This document shows, in pieces, positions 25,442 through 34,500 of a stretch of 44,909 nucleotides of DNA (its first letter is position 1; each line of letters starts with the position of its first letter). The notes under the pieces are model-generated. The model was not told the origin of the DNA. It saw only the letters and a list, made by a program, of their open reading frames with translations, and ran no database searches. The position numbers and the translations under genes were made by a program. The stretch spans positions 1-44,909 of the forward strand of contig CACXQL010000007.1 in the NCBI GenBank assembly GCA_902769805.1. The letters run 5' to 3'. The stretch comes from an uncultured Prevotellaceae bacterium (GTDB taxonomy: Bacteria; Bacteroidota; Bacteroidia; Bacteroidales; Bacteroidaceae).

Positions 25442-26329
25442 ATGGTACATAACATCTTCAAAGGATTAGGTATAGCACTGATTACTCCGTTTCAGGAAGA
25501 CGGTTCAGTGGATTATAAGGCACTGATGCGTCTTGTGGAATATCAGTTAGACAACGGAGCAGACTTCTTTTGCATCCTCGCCACTACCGGCGAGACCCCC
25601 ACACTGACAACAGAGGAGAAACAAAAGATCAAGGATTTGGTTGTTAGTCTGGTAGGAGGCAGGGTACCTATTCTCATGGGATGTGGAGGATACAACACTG
25701 CTGCTATTATAGAAGAGCTGCAAACTAGGGACTTTCAGGGTATTGACGGCATACTCAGTGTATGCCCTTATTATAACAAGCCCTCGCAGGAAGGACTCTA
25801 TCAGCATTTCAAGGCTATCGCATCTGCAACCTCATTACCTGTCGTCCTGTATAATGTGCCGGGGCGTACAGGTGTTAATATGAAGGCAGAGACAACCGTA
25901 CGCCTTGCTCGTGACTGTCAGAATATTGTAGCCATCAAGGAAGCCAGCGGTAACCTGGAGCAGGTTGATGAGATTATCAAGAACAAACCCAAGGACTTTG
26001 ATGTCATCTCCGGTGACGATGCCCTGACATTCCCGATGATCTCCTGCGGTGCAGTGGGTGTCATCAGTGTTATCGGCAATGCTCTGCCCCGTGAGTTCTC
26101 CAAGATGATTCGCCTTCAGATGAGAGGAGAGTATGACGGTGCCCGTAAGATACACCATCGCTTTACTGACCTTTTCTCCCTTCTTTTCGTTGACGGCAAC
26201 CCTGCCGGTGTGAAGGCGATGCTCCATGAGATGGGATATATCCAGAATATACTCCGTCTTCCTCTCGTGCCAACACGTATCTCTACCTTGCAGCGTATGA
26301 GTGAGATTATGAAGGAACTGAAGATATAA
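25442..26329 (+). CDS. dapA: 4-hydroxy-tetrahydrodipicolinate synthase
   Basis: 295 residues from MVHNIFKGLGIALITPFQ. Condenses pyruvate with aspartate semialdehyde, the committed step to lysine and diaminopimelate. TTGETPTL near residues 44-51 binds pyruvate, YNVPGRTG near 133-140 holds the catalytic Tyr, and VAIKEASGN near 160-168 holds the Schiff-base Lys. First gene of a run of six closely spaced genes that then turns to regulation; the next ATG is 5 nt after the stop. Confidence 0.96.
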   Translation: MVHNIFKGLGIALITPFQEDGSVDYKALMRLVEYQLDNGADFFCILATTGETPTLTTEEKQKIKDLVVSLVGGRVPILMGCGGYNTAAIIEELQTRDFQGIDGILSVCPYYNKPSQEGLYQHFKAIASATSLPVVLYNVPGRTGVNMKAETTVRLARDCQNIVAIKEASGNLEQVDEIIKNKPKDFDVISGDDALTFPMISCGAVGVISVIGNALPREFSKMIRLQMRGEYDGARKIHHRFTDLFSLLFVDGNPAGVKAMLHEMGYIQNILRLPLVPTRISTLQRMSEIMKELKI

Positions 26330-26334
26330 AATGA

Positions 26335-27219
26335 ATGGAAGAGGGCAGGGTCATTCGTGAGATAACCCCTTTGATGGGTAAGGACTCTCTTTATATTGCT
26401 GACCGCAGGAAAAAAGAGTTTACTTATCCTATACACAACCATGAAGCTTTCGAACTGAATTTTGTGGAGCACGCTTCCGGTGTGCGCCGTATCGTCGGTG
26501 ACTCTAATGAGATCGTTGGTGAATATGACCTGGTATTAATCACCAGTCCTGACCTGGAACATGTGTGGGAACAGAACACCTGCACCAGTGAGAACATCCG
26601 CGAAGTGACGATTCAGTTCCATCTTGACATGAGTGAGAACGGATTTATCTCCCGCAATCCTTTCCATTCCATACAAAAGATGATGGCGGAGGCAAGGAAG
26701 GGATTATGCTTCCCCATAGATGCCATCATGCATGTCTATAATCAGATAGACACCCTGAGCACCATCAAGGACGGCTTCTATGCGTTTCTCCAGTTTATGA
26801 CAATTCTCTACGAGCTGTCGAAATGTGAAGGTGCCCGTACGCTGGCAACCAGTAGTTTCGCAAAGGTGGATGTAGAGAGTGACTCTCGTCGTGTACTGAA
26901 AGTCAAGAACTATATCAACAAGAACTATACGGATGAGATACGTCTTTCCGTATTGGCGGATGTCGCAGGGATGAGCCCCTCGGCATTCAGCCGCTTCTTC
27001 AAGTTGCGCACAGGACGTAACCTCAGTGACTATATCATTGACATCCGTCTCGGCTATGCCAGCAGGATGTTGGTAGACACATCCAAGAGTATTGCGGAGA
27101 TCAGTTACTCCTGTGGATTCAATAACCTCAGTAATTTCAACCGTATCTTCAAGAAAAAGAAGAACTGTTCCCCCTCTGCCTTCAGGGAGAACTACCATAA
27201 GACCCGAATCATCGTATAG
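26335..27219 (+). CDS. AraC-family transcriptional regulator
   Basis: 294 residues. N-terminal cupin-like sensor domain about 15-110 (YPIHNHEAFELNFVEHASGV has the histidines of that fold). C-terminal double helix-turn-helix about 195-290: IRLSVLADVAGMSPSAFSRF and IAEISYSCGFNNLSNFNRIF, then the AraC tail SPSAFRENY. Soluble, DNA-binding; inducer and targets unknown. It sits between dapA and the SpoIIE-type phosphatase with gaps of 5 and 3 nt, so it may control this operon or simply ride in it. Confidence 0.92.
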   Translation: MEEGRVIREITPLMGKDSLYIADRRKKEFTYPIHNHEAFELNFVEHASGVRRIVGDSNEIVGEYDLVLITSPDLEHVWEQNTCTSENIREVTIQFHLDMSENGFISRNPFHSIQKMMAEARKGLCFPIDAIMHVYNQIDTLSTIKDGFYAFLQFMTILYELSKCEGARTLATSSFAKVDVESDSRRVLKVKNYINKNYTDEIRLSVLADVAGMSPSAFSRFFKLRTGRNLSDYIIDIRLGYASRMLVDTSKSIAEISYSCGFNNLSNFNRIFKKKKNCSPSAFRENYHKTRIIV

Positions 27220-27222
27220 CAC

Positions 27223-29331
27223 ATGAGAAACCTGAAACGACATATCACCCTGATCCTAACCTTTGTGGCGTTGCTGTCTGCCCATGCCGCCACGATGGAC
27301 GAGCTGCGGAAATTATTGGAGAAGACCACAGACCCGGTGACTCGCACGGATATTATGGTGGATATGTATAATAAGAGTCTCACGATAGACGATATGGGGT
27401 TACAGGTCAGGTGCCTGAACGAACTGATTAACTACTGCCATGCTACGAAGCAGTACGACCGTGAGTCAGGTGCCATCAGGAACCGTATAGTCTATTTCTT
27501 CAATAATGACATGAATGATTCGGTCATCTATCATGTCCCCCGTGATATGCGTACCCTGAGCAACTACCAGAAGTGGGATCAGTATTACGAGATATGGGCT
27601 GCCCTTGCCAACACCTATTTGTATTCTGGAAAACCCAACCAGGCCTTGCGTGTCGCCCAGGAGATGTTTGAAGACGCGAAGAACAGGGATTATAAGCTGG
27701 GGTTAGGTATTGCCTATTATACTATGGGTAGCATCTATACCATTCTGAATGTCCTTGACGAGAGTATCAAGAACTACCAGAAAGGACTGGAGATCATGTC
27801 GGATATCCATCCTTATCCCACCATCCTTGCCGATCTCTATCCTTATTATGCCGACGTGCTTAACCTGAAACAGGACTATGCCGCACTGGTGAAGCTGACC
27901 CAGAGGTGGGAGATATACCTGAAGGCTATTAAGATGGAGGCTAACCGTGATGAAGCCAACACCAATATGCTCTATTGCAGCTACTATATGGCATGTGCCC
28001 AGGCAGCCCTGGGACTCCATCAGCCGGACAAGGCTGATGAGATGATGAACATGGCAAAGGGACATCTCGACAACATAGAAGACTATACCGGCAAGTCATG
28101 GCTGTTGAATATGGCAAAGCTTCGTTACCAGCAAGGAAGGTATGCGGAGGCACTGGACTATAACACACAGCGTCTCAACATGCCCGATGAAACGGACGAG
28201 GCTACTTCCTATATAGATGTGATCAAGCAGCGCGCAGAGATCCTGATGAAACTGGGACGCTATCAGGAAGCTGCCAATTACTTCGAGCGTGTCTATCATA
28301 TCAATGACTCCGTAAATGTCCAGGATACCAAGCAACAGCTGAACGAGCTGAACACCCTGTTCAAGGTTGATGAGTTAAAGATGGAGCAGGAACGTGCACA
28401 GTTCCGCAACACCCTGATCATCGTAGCCCTCATCATCCTTGCCTTGATTATCTTCAGTATCTTCCGGTATATTGCCGCTAAGCGTCTGAAGGTGGCTCAC
28501 CAGAAGCTGCAGACCACCCATGACGAGCTGTTGGTTGCCTATGATCAGCTGGAGGAGACGACGACAGCGAAGGAGCGTATCGAGAGCGACCTCCGTATTG
28601 CCCGTGACATCCAGCAGAGTATGATTCCGCAGAAGTTCCCGCCATTCCCTGAGCGTTCCGATATCGACCTGTTTGCGTCGATGACACCGGCAAAGGCAGT
28701 AGGAGGTGACCTTTATGACTTTGTGCTGATAGACGAGAAACTCTATTTCTGTCTGGGTGACGTGAGTGGAAAGGGTGTGCCTGCGTCTCTGTTCATGGCA
28801 GTAGCCCGTAATCTGTTCCGTGTTGTCTCCCAGCAAGGACTTCCTCCTGCTGAGATTGCCGATAAGTTGAATAATGCTTTGTCAGAGGATAACGAGAGCG
28901 GAATGTTCGTGACGATGTTCATTGGTATCATCGACTTACCGACAGGTCATCTCGACTTCTGTAATGCTGGACATAATCCGCCTGTCATCAAGATGCATGA
29001 CGGTTCTACTCATTTTATAGAAATGGAGGCCAACGCCCCATTAGGCTTGTGGGCTGGACTTCCTTATGTGGGAGAGTCAATAGATGACATCAGCGGTTGC
29101 CCGTTCTTCGTCTATAGCGACGGACTGAACGAGGCAGAGAACGAGAACCATGACCAGTACGGTGACGACCTGTTGCTGGAGATGTTGGAAAAGCACCCCT
29201 TCGAGAGCTCTCAGAAGACTGTGGAGATGATGAAGGCTGACGTACTGCGCCATGCCAATGGTGCGGAGCAGAGTGATGACCTCACGATGCTGTGTGTGAA
29301 AGTACAAGGAAATCTTACTTTAAATCATTAA
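27223..29331 (+). CDS. Exported TPR protein with transmembrane helix and cytoplasmic SpoIIE-type PP2C phosphatase
   Basis: 702 residues. Signal peptide about 1-23; tetratricopeptide-like helical repeats about 40-365, expected in the periplasm; transmembrane helix 396-416; coiled coil about 420-455; SpoIIE/RsbU phosphatase domain about 455-695. Metal-binding acidic residues are present: D496 in GGDLYDF, D513 in GDVSGKG, D633 in YSDG, D685-D686 near the end. Such enzymes dephosphorylate a phospho-STAS antagonist; the STAS and kinase genes follow directly (gap of 4 nt to the next). The TPR part probably senses an envelope cue through a protein partner. Confidence 0.92.
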   Translation: MRNLKRHITLILTFVALLSAHAATMDELRKLLEKTTDPVTRTDIMVDMYNKSLTIDDMGLQVRCLNELINYCHATKQYDRESGAIRNRIVYFFNNDMNDSVIYHVPRDMRTLSNYQKWDQYYEIWAALANTYLYSGKPNQALRVAQEMFEDAKNRDYKLGLGIAYYTMGSIYTILNVLDESIKNYQKGLEIMSDIHPYPTILADLYPYYADVLNLKQDYAALVKLTQRWEIYLKAIKMEANRDEANTNMLYCSYYMACAQAALGLHQPDKADEMMNMAKGHLDNIEDYTGKSWLLNMAKLRYQQGRYAEALDYNTQRLNMPDETDEATSYIDVIKQRAEILMKLGRYQEAANYFERVYHINDSVNVQDTKQQLNELNTLFKVDELKMEQERAQFRNTLIIVALIILALIIFSIFRYIAAKRLKVAHQKLQTTHDELLVAYDQLEETTTAKERIESDLRIARDIQQSMIPQKFPPFPERSDIDLFASMTPAKAVGGDLYDFVLIDEKLYFCLGDVSGKGVPASLFMAVARNLFRVVSQQGLPPAEIADKLNNALSEDNESGMFVTMFIGIIDLPTGHLDFCNAGHNPPVIKMHDGSTHFIEMEANAPLGLWAGLPYVGESIDDISGCPFFVYSDGLNEAENENHDQYGDDLLLEMLEKHPFESSQKTVEMMKADVLRHANGAEQSDDLTMLCVKVQGNLTLNH

Positions 29332-29335
29332 CTAT

Positions 29336-29743
29336 ATGGAGAAAGAAATCAGTATTAAAAACCGGATGGATGAACTGGTGCGGGTAAACCAGTTCATTGA
29401 AGAGATCGGTGAAGAGCTGGGACTTGACATGGAACTCCAGATGAACCTCAACCTTGTCATTGAGGAGATGGTAGTCAATGTCATCTCCTATGCCTATCCT
29501 AAGGGTACTGAGGCTAATATCGAGCTGAAGGCCGAAAGCAAAGGCAAAGAACTCACCTTCGTCCTAAGTGACAGGGGAAGGGAGTTTGACCCTACTATGA
29601 AGGCAGACCCAGACACGGATGTTAACCCAGCTGACCGTGACTTGGGCGGCATGGGCATCTTCATCGTCAAGAACATCATGAACGAGGTGACCTACCAACG
29701 ACTGGAGGGCAAGAACCTGTTGACAATGAAGAAGGATATTTGA
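29336..29743 (+). CDS. RsbW/SpoIIAB-like serine kinase (HATPase anti-sigma-type switch protein)
   Basis: 135 residues, one GHKL ATPase domain. N box LVIEEMVVNVISYAYP near residues 41-56 holds the catalytic Glu and Mg-binding Asn; G1 equivalent LSDRGREFDP near 80-90; G2-like GGMGIFIVKNIMNE near 103-116. This is the single-domain class that phosphorylates a STAS protein and sequesters a partner. No sigma factor gene is present in the window. It sits between the phosphatase and STAS genes. Confidence 0.88.
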   Translation: MEKEISIKNRMDELVRVNQFIEEIGEELGLDMELQMNLNLVIEEMVVNVISYAYPKGTEANIELKAESKGKELTFVLSDRGREFDPTMKADPDTDVNPADRDLGGMGIFIVKNIMNEVTYQRLEGKNLLTMKKDI

Positions 29744-29798
29744 GTTGGAAGTTTAAAGTTGAAAAATAATAATTATAACAATTAAAAACAATAAGATT

Positions 29799-30110
29799 AT
29801 GACACAGATTATCAAAGAGAATGGTAAGACCATCATTAAGACCGGACAGCGTATTGATACTATGAATGCCGGTGAGTTTGAACGTGAGATTGAGCCTGCA
29901 TTGGCAGACGGCGGTGTTGACCTGGAGATGGATTGCACAGAGTTGAACTACATGGCAAGTTCCGGTCTTCGCGTTATCCAGAAGACCATGCGTACCGTCA
30001 TGCAGCAGAGAGGTCAGTTCAAGATGACTAATGTAAGTCCTGAGATTTATAAAGTACTGAACATGACCGGCTTTACTAAATTCATGAAAGTAGAACAGAG
30101 AAAAGATTAA
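29799..30110 (+). CDS. STAS-domain anti-anti-sigma-type antagonist (RsbV/SpoIIAA-like)
   Basis: 103 residues, a single STAS fold. The conserved phosphorylation loop reads MASSGLRVIQ, with S54 at the usual phospho-serine position; the residue before it is Ala rather than the Asp of SpoIIAA. Would be phosphorylated by the product of 29336-29743 and dephosphorylated by the product of 27223-29331. The 55-nt gap upstream is A/T-rich with no clear promoter. Confidence 0.9.
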   Translation: MTQIIKENGKTIIKTGQRIDTMNAGEFEREIEPALADGGVDLEMDCTELNYMASSGLRVIQKTMRTVMQQRGQFKMTNVSPEIYKVLNMTGFTKFMKVEQRKD

Positions 30111-30114
30111 GCGT

Positions 30115-31044
30115 ATGATTTGGTGTGTTATTGTATTAGCATTAATCGTCATTGTCCTCGCTTTCGCCTTGTATTTCCAGGTGAAGGGCAGCCACGATCA
30201 GGCAAATGAACAGGAGACACTGCTCAAGGACTACCAGCGTCGTGTGGACGAGCAGCAACAGCTGTTGGAGGATTACCGTGCACTCGAGAAGAACTTCAAC
30301 AATGTAGGTGAAGGTTACGAGCAGGCTCTCGACCTCTATGACAAGATGGAGGAGAACAGTCGTAAGCTGGAGGAGCGCAATACCTTCCTGGAGAAACAGA
30401 ACAAGGAGTTGCAGACAGCCAACAGCGGTCATGAGGAGAACAAGCGTACCAGCAAGGAGTATCTCGAGCAGGTCGTGAAGGAGATGGCAAAAGAGGTGGA
30501 CAAACTGGATCCCTCTGTTGCCGGACGCATCATCGGACTGGTACACAAAGTCCAGGACATCAACGAGCTGGGTAATGACACAGCCATCGAACGTAACGAC
30601 AATGTCGTTGCCGACCAGGTGGCAAAGCAGGCGGTCGCTGAGTCTGCCATCGACCAGTGTCAGTATTTCACCTTCGAGTTGAAGGTCAGCCCACAGGCTG
30701 CCTCTATGTTGCAGACCAATGTGAAGCAGGCTGCCCACGCCCTTGCACTGGTACTCGACAATGCCAAGAAGTTCACGACAGAAGGCAGTGTCACCCTGAA
30801 TGTGGATGCCGACTTGCAGGAATCCAAGGTCACCTATGCCGTTGAAGATACAGGTATGGGTGTTCCCACGGTAGAGGCAGAGAAGATTTTCGAGCCGTTT
30901 GTGAAGCTCAACAGCTATTTCGACGGTCAGGGACTCGGTCTTACCTTCGCTCGCAGCATCGCCCGTCGCTTAGGCGGTGAGCTGGTGCTGGACACCGCAT
31001 TTACAGGTAAAGGTGCCCGTTTCGTGATGACTCTTCCGATGTAA
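30115..31044 (+). CDS. Membrane-anchored histidine-kinase-like ATPase lacking a recognisable phospho-acceptor domain
   Basis: 309 residues. Transmembrane helix about 2-22, long coiled coil about 25-120, a poorly recognised helical region about 120-195, then a HATPase domain: N box LALVLDNAKKFT near 217-228, G1 VEDTGMGVP, FEPFVK, and G2 GQGLGLTFARSIARRLGG. No H box (SHELRTP-like) is visible before the ATPase domain. No periplasmic sensor domain. Four nt after the STAS gene and last in the operon, so it probably feeds into or reads the partner switch. Kinase activity on His cannot be assumed. Confidence 0.87.
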   Translation: MIWCVIVLALIVIVLAFALYFQVKGSHDQANEQETLLKDYQRRVDEQQQLLEDYRALEKNFNNVGEGYEQALDLYDKMEENSRKLEERNTFLEKQNKELQTANSGHEENKRTSKEYLEQVVKEMAKEVDKLDPSVAGRIIGLVHKVQDINELGNDTAIERNDNVVADQVAKQAVAESAIDQCQYFTFELKVSPQAASMLQTNVKQAAHALALVLDNAKKFTTEGSVTLNVDADLQESKVTYAVEDTGMGVPTVEAEKIFEPFVKLNSYFDGQGLGLTFARSIARRLGGELVLDTAFTGKGARFVMTLPM

Positions 31045-31092
31045 GGTTTCTTAATAATGTAAAGAAAACTTATCGGAATTTATGTATGGATC

Positions 31093-31124
31093 TTGGGAGC
31101 TTCTAGAAAAATAGGAGCTCCCAA
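31093..31124 (+). terminator. Terminator of the dapA-partner-switch operon
   Basis: TTGGGAGCT / AGCTCCCAA stem extended inward by TCT / AGG to 12 bp, with an 8-nt loop, 48 nt after the last stop; followed by ATTGTTTGTTTT. Confidence 0.8.
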
Positions 31125-31156
31125 ATTGTTTGTTTTGAGCGAAAAAAGAGAAAGGC

Positions 31157-31244
31157 GGCACCTTTCGATGTGTTTGTACGTACCTTTCCACCCGTTTGCT
31201 ACGGGCAAACGACCCGACAGAAGGCACCTTTCTCCATGAAAAAC
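31157..31244. repeat. Degenerate array with about 22-nt spacing
   Basis: GGCACCTTTC at 31157, CGTACCTTTC at 31179 and GGCACCTTTC at 31223 are spaced 22 and 44 nt, so a diverged unit sits at 31201. The first two units also share a GTTTG near their end. A 7-bp inverted repeat CGTTTGC-tacgg-GCAAACG lies at 31194-31212. Looser CGCC-containing units at about 21-nt steps continue to about 31320. No ORF or promoter is seen in 31125-31450; this is a non-coding stretch of over 400 nt. Confidence 0.55.
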
Positions 31245-31496
31245 AAGAGCAAAAACAGCACTTTTTGACCGTTATTGTCGCCTTTTTTATGGGTTAAAAC
31301 GCCTCCTGACCGGATAACTACCTCTCTCACAACTACTTATTGTAATGGCTTTATTTCCGCATTTTTGAAGCCGACTTCAGCCTTGCTGGATTTTTTGCGA
31401 TTCTACAGAGCCCCTTTGTCATAATGATTCATAACAAGGGTACACATTATTATAATAAAAAACGAGGAAAAACAATGTTGTTATCTATTTTTTTTA

Positions 31497-31504
31497 TATC
31501 TTTG
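31497..31504 (+). promoter_or_regulatory. -7 promoter element of the large secreted protein gene
   Basis: TATCTTTG, an exact TAnnTTTG match, 56 nt before the ATG at 31561. The leader is A-rich (ACTGAATTAAAAATCAAAAA), as usual for highly translated Bacteroidetes genes. Confidence 0.7.
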
Positions 31505-31560
31505 CAAACGAATAGTTTATTAACCCGAAACTGAATTAAAAATCAAAAACAATAAACAAC

Positions 31561-34500
31561 ATGAGAAAATTATTACTAAATCAACACAATCGGACAAGAG
31601 GGCTCAGGCAGCTTTCTTTGTTCTTCGCCTTATTACTCCTGCCAATGGGGGTGTGGGGACAGACTGAATACGGACTGACCGTAGGTGGTGTGGAAGTGAC
31701 CAGTGCCAATGCTGAAAACATCATTGGTGATAACATCCAGGGTACAGTATCGTTTAATCCTTCAACGAACACGTTGACGTTAGATGGTGCGACAATAAGT
31801 GGAACGACTATTTCTAATGGTTGTATTGTTAGTGGACTGAGTAGCCTTAACATTGTTCTTAAAGGTAATAGTACATTAGATTGTAGTAACGACTCCTGTA
31901 CTGCTATCAGGTCAGTGGCCAATGCCGCTCTGACAATTACGAAAGGCGAGGATGAGTGTTCTTTAGGTTTCTATGGAAGCCGTGCGATAAGAGACTTTAA
32001 GTCCGTTACCCTTTCCGGTATGGTTTGGGACAGAACCTGTGCATACCAGTTAGCCACTATTAATAATAATGGAGAACATACAGGAATGGTGCTCTATGAT
32101 ACCGTATCAAATGAAATAGGTGAGATTAACCTTCTGGATGTGGAGAATTTGCCTCATCCTTCTATGTATCCTTCATATAATCAGCAAAACGAACCAACAT
32201 TTGGTTTTGAGGGTGACCCTTCATGGGAGATTCGTTATTCCATCGACTATGTGGACGAGTCTTTGGCTGATGTTACCAATGCGTTGTATGATATGCAAGG
32301 AGAAAATGTTCCCTTGCAAGGTGCCGCAACGGTTACCGCATGGACAGTTTTTGGCGATGCCACCAGTGATGAAGTTAAAGGTAAACTCTTCGACTTGTCA
32401 GAGACTTCTCTCTCCACGGTCTATGGTACAGCTGAGACACTATCTGCTCCAACCTTGCGTCCAGCCATTGATCCTGAGGATAAGATTACTGTTTCCTACA
32501 TAGGTAGAGAACAGAGCGATGTTGCGACGATTAACGCATCAACAGGAGAGGTGACCATATTAGGTCCTGGTTCTGAGACTTTCAATGTGGACTTTTCAAT
32601 TGACGATGGTTGTACAGTCCTTAATTACGAAGACCTTACTTTCGATGTGACGGTTCAGGATGGTTATCCATTAACGATTAATAATACTCAAGTAACGGAG
32701 GAAAACCGTTTGGATGTGCTTGGTGACGGAGGATCTGTACAGTTTGATAGTAAGAACACCCTGATATTGAATAATGCCTGGATATCGAGTGTCATACTCG
32801 GTGCTGACGACAGTTGGGTTAAGAAAGGACTGACCATCTACTTGAAGGGTGATAATAATAACATTGGTGAACAGGAACAGGATGGACTCATCTATCAAGG
32901 ACAAGGTGCCAGTGTGCCTTTGACATTCGCTACTGGTGATGTAGAGCCAGGAACATTGACGCTCAGTTATTCTGACCAGCCATTGTACTGCTTCAATACA
33001 ACCTATCAGAACAACTTGATAGAGACTTTGAATCCAGAAAATCACACAATGATTATTGCCGTCAGCATGAAGCCGTTCGTGACATATAACGAAGAAGAGA
33101 AAGCTGTAGATGGTGGTGGAGTCGGTTTAGGTCAGGATATTGAGGAGGCAACAACAACTCAATTGACTGATGGTGTCTTGGTGAATAAGATCCTGTATAC
33201 ACTGCCAGATGAGTATGACGGTTACTTGTCGGAGGACGGCAATAAGTTGGTAGCACTGAACTCTTCGATGACAGACGCTGATGCTAATAGGATTATGGCA
33301 GCTATCACGGACGGATCTCTCCTTCCTGGTACGCCAGACTTCGCCGCAGAATTCCATGGAATGACATTCCTGTTGCCTGCCGGTAATGGAAATATCGTCC
33401 TCGAAGTCAATACGAACGAGCATGGTGAGTTGCATGTGAAGGTAGGCGACAACGAACCTGTTGTCATCACTGGTACGACGGGCTTTGAGGAAGTCACTAT
33501 TCCCTATGCCTTGACAGAGGAGTCTTATGTATTGCTCTATAGCGTTGTCGGGGCTGCTGGTGCCCGTACCGACGATATGCATCGTGCACCTGGTAAGAAG
33601 ATGATGAATACGACAACATTGAAGAAGGTGGGTGTCAGTGCCAGAAGCGTATGCAGTACACCGCAACCTCCATTATCACCGAAGACTCTTACAAAGGATG
33701 GCTATCTATTGGGTCATGGAATATTTGTTCATTCATTAGAATCAGCAAACATAGTTGTTGATGATGCAGATATCGTCGCCATGGATGACGATGTATTTGA
33801 GAACTTATGTACCGGATACCCGGAATTGACATACGTTGATTTGTCAGGAACAGGTATTACCGGCATCACTGTTGACCGTACGAAAGCACCGTTCAAAGAC
33901 CTTCCTTCTGCTACTTTCATTTATCTGCCTGTAGGTAATAAGATAAAGGATGGTGAGAAGAATGTCATCATTGGCGGTGTTTGTGAAGATGTCACATTGT
34001 ATGATGATAATCCTTTCGAGATTCCAAAGGACTTCACGGCTACAAAGATAAGGCTTGACCGTGACTTCAGTGGAGTGTTGGGAAAGAAGTGCTCCATCAT
34101 GTTGCCGTTCGAACTTGACGAGGAAACTGCTGCAAGCATAGGTACTTTCTATGAGATCGCTGATGCAGTTTTATATGAGAATAAGGTGTATATGGAAACA
34201 GTAGATAAGACAAAAGCTAACTGGCCGTACATGTTTAAGCCTGCCAAAGAATCCATTAGTCTTGAAATGGTAGATGTGAAGGCTGTAACAGAAGTTCCAG
34301 AGTACACGGTATCAGGACTTACTTTCGTCGGATGTTTAGAGAATGAGAGTATTAAATCTGACAACAGCCAATTCTTCTACTGCTTCAAGGACGATACGTT
34401 TGCATGGGTCTATGATAATCCAGTTACTGTAAATATTTTCCGTGCTTATATGAAGGCATCGGGTGGTGCATCCTCTAACACCTTGGCTATTGACTGGGGC

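Noticed and set aside
26335-27219. AraC regulator as the dedicated regulator of a carbohydrate locus
   Set aside because: No sugar-use genes are adjacent; its neighbours are dapA and a partner-switch module, so no target can be assigned.
30142-30738. Antisense reading frame of 198 codons opposite the ATPase gene
   Set aside because: Leucine-rich shadow of a coiled-coil coding region with no promoter or recognisable domain.
31194-31212. CGTTTGC-GCAAACG inverted repeat as an operator
   Set aside because: It lies in the middle of a non-coding stretch, about 290 nt from the nearest promoter, and inside a degenerate repeat array; nothing ties it to a regulator.
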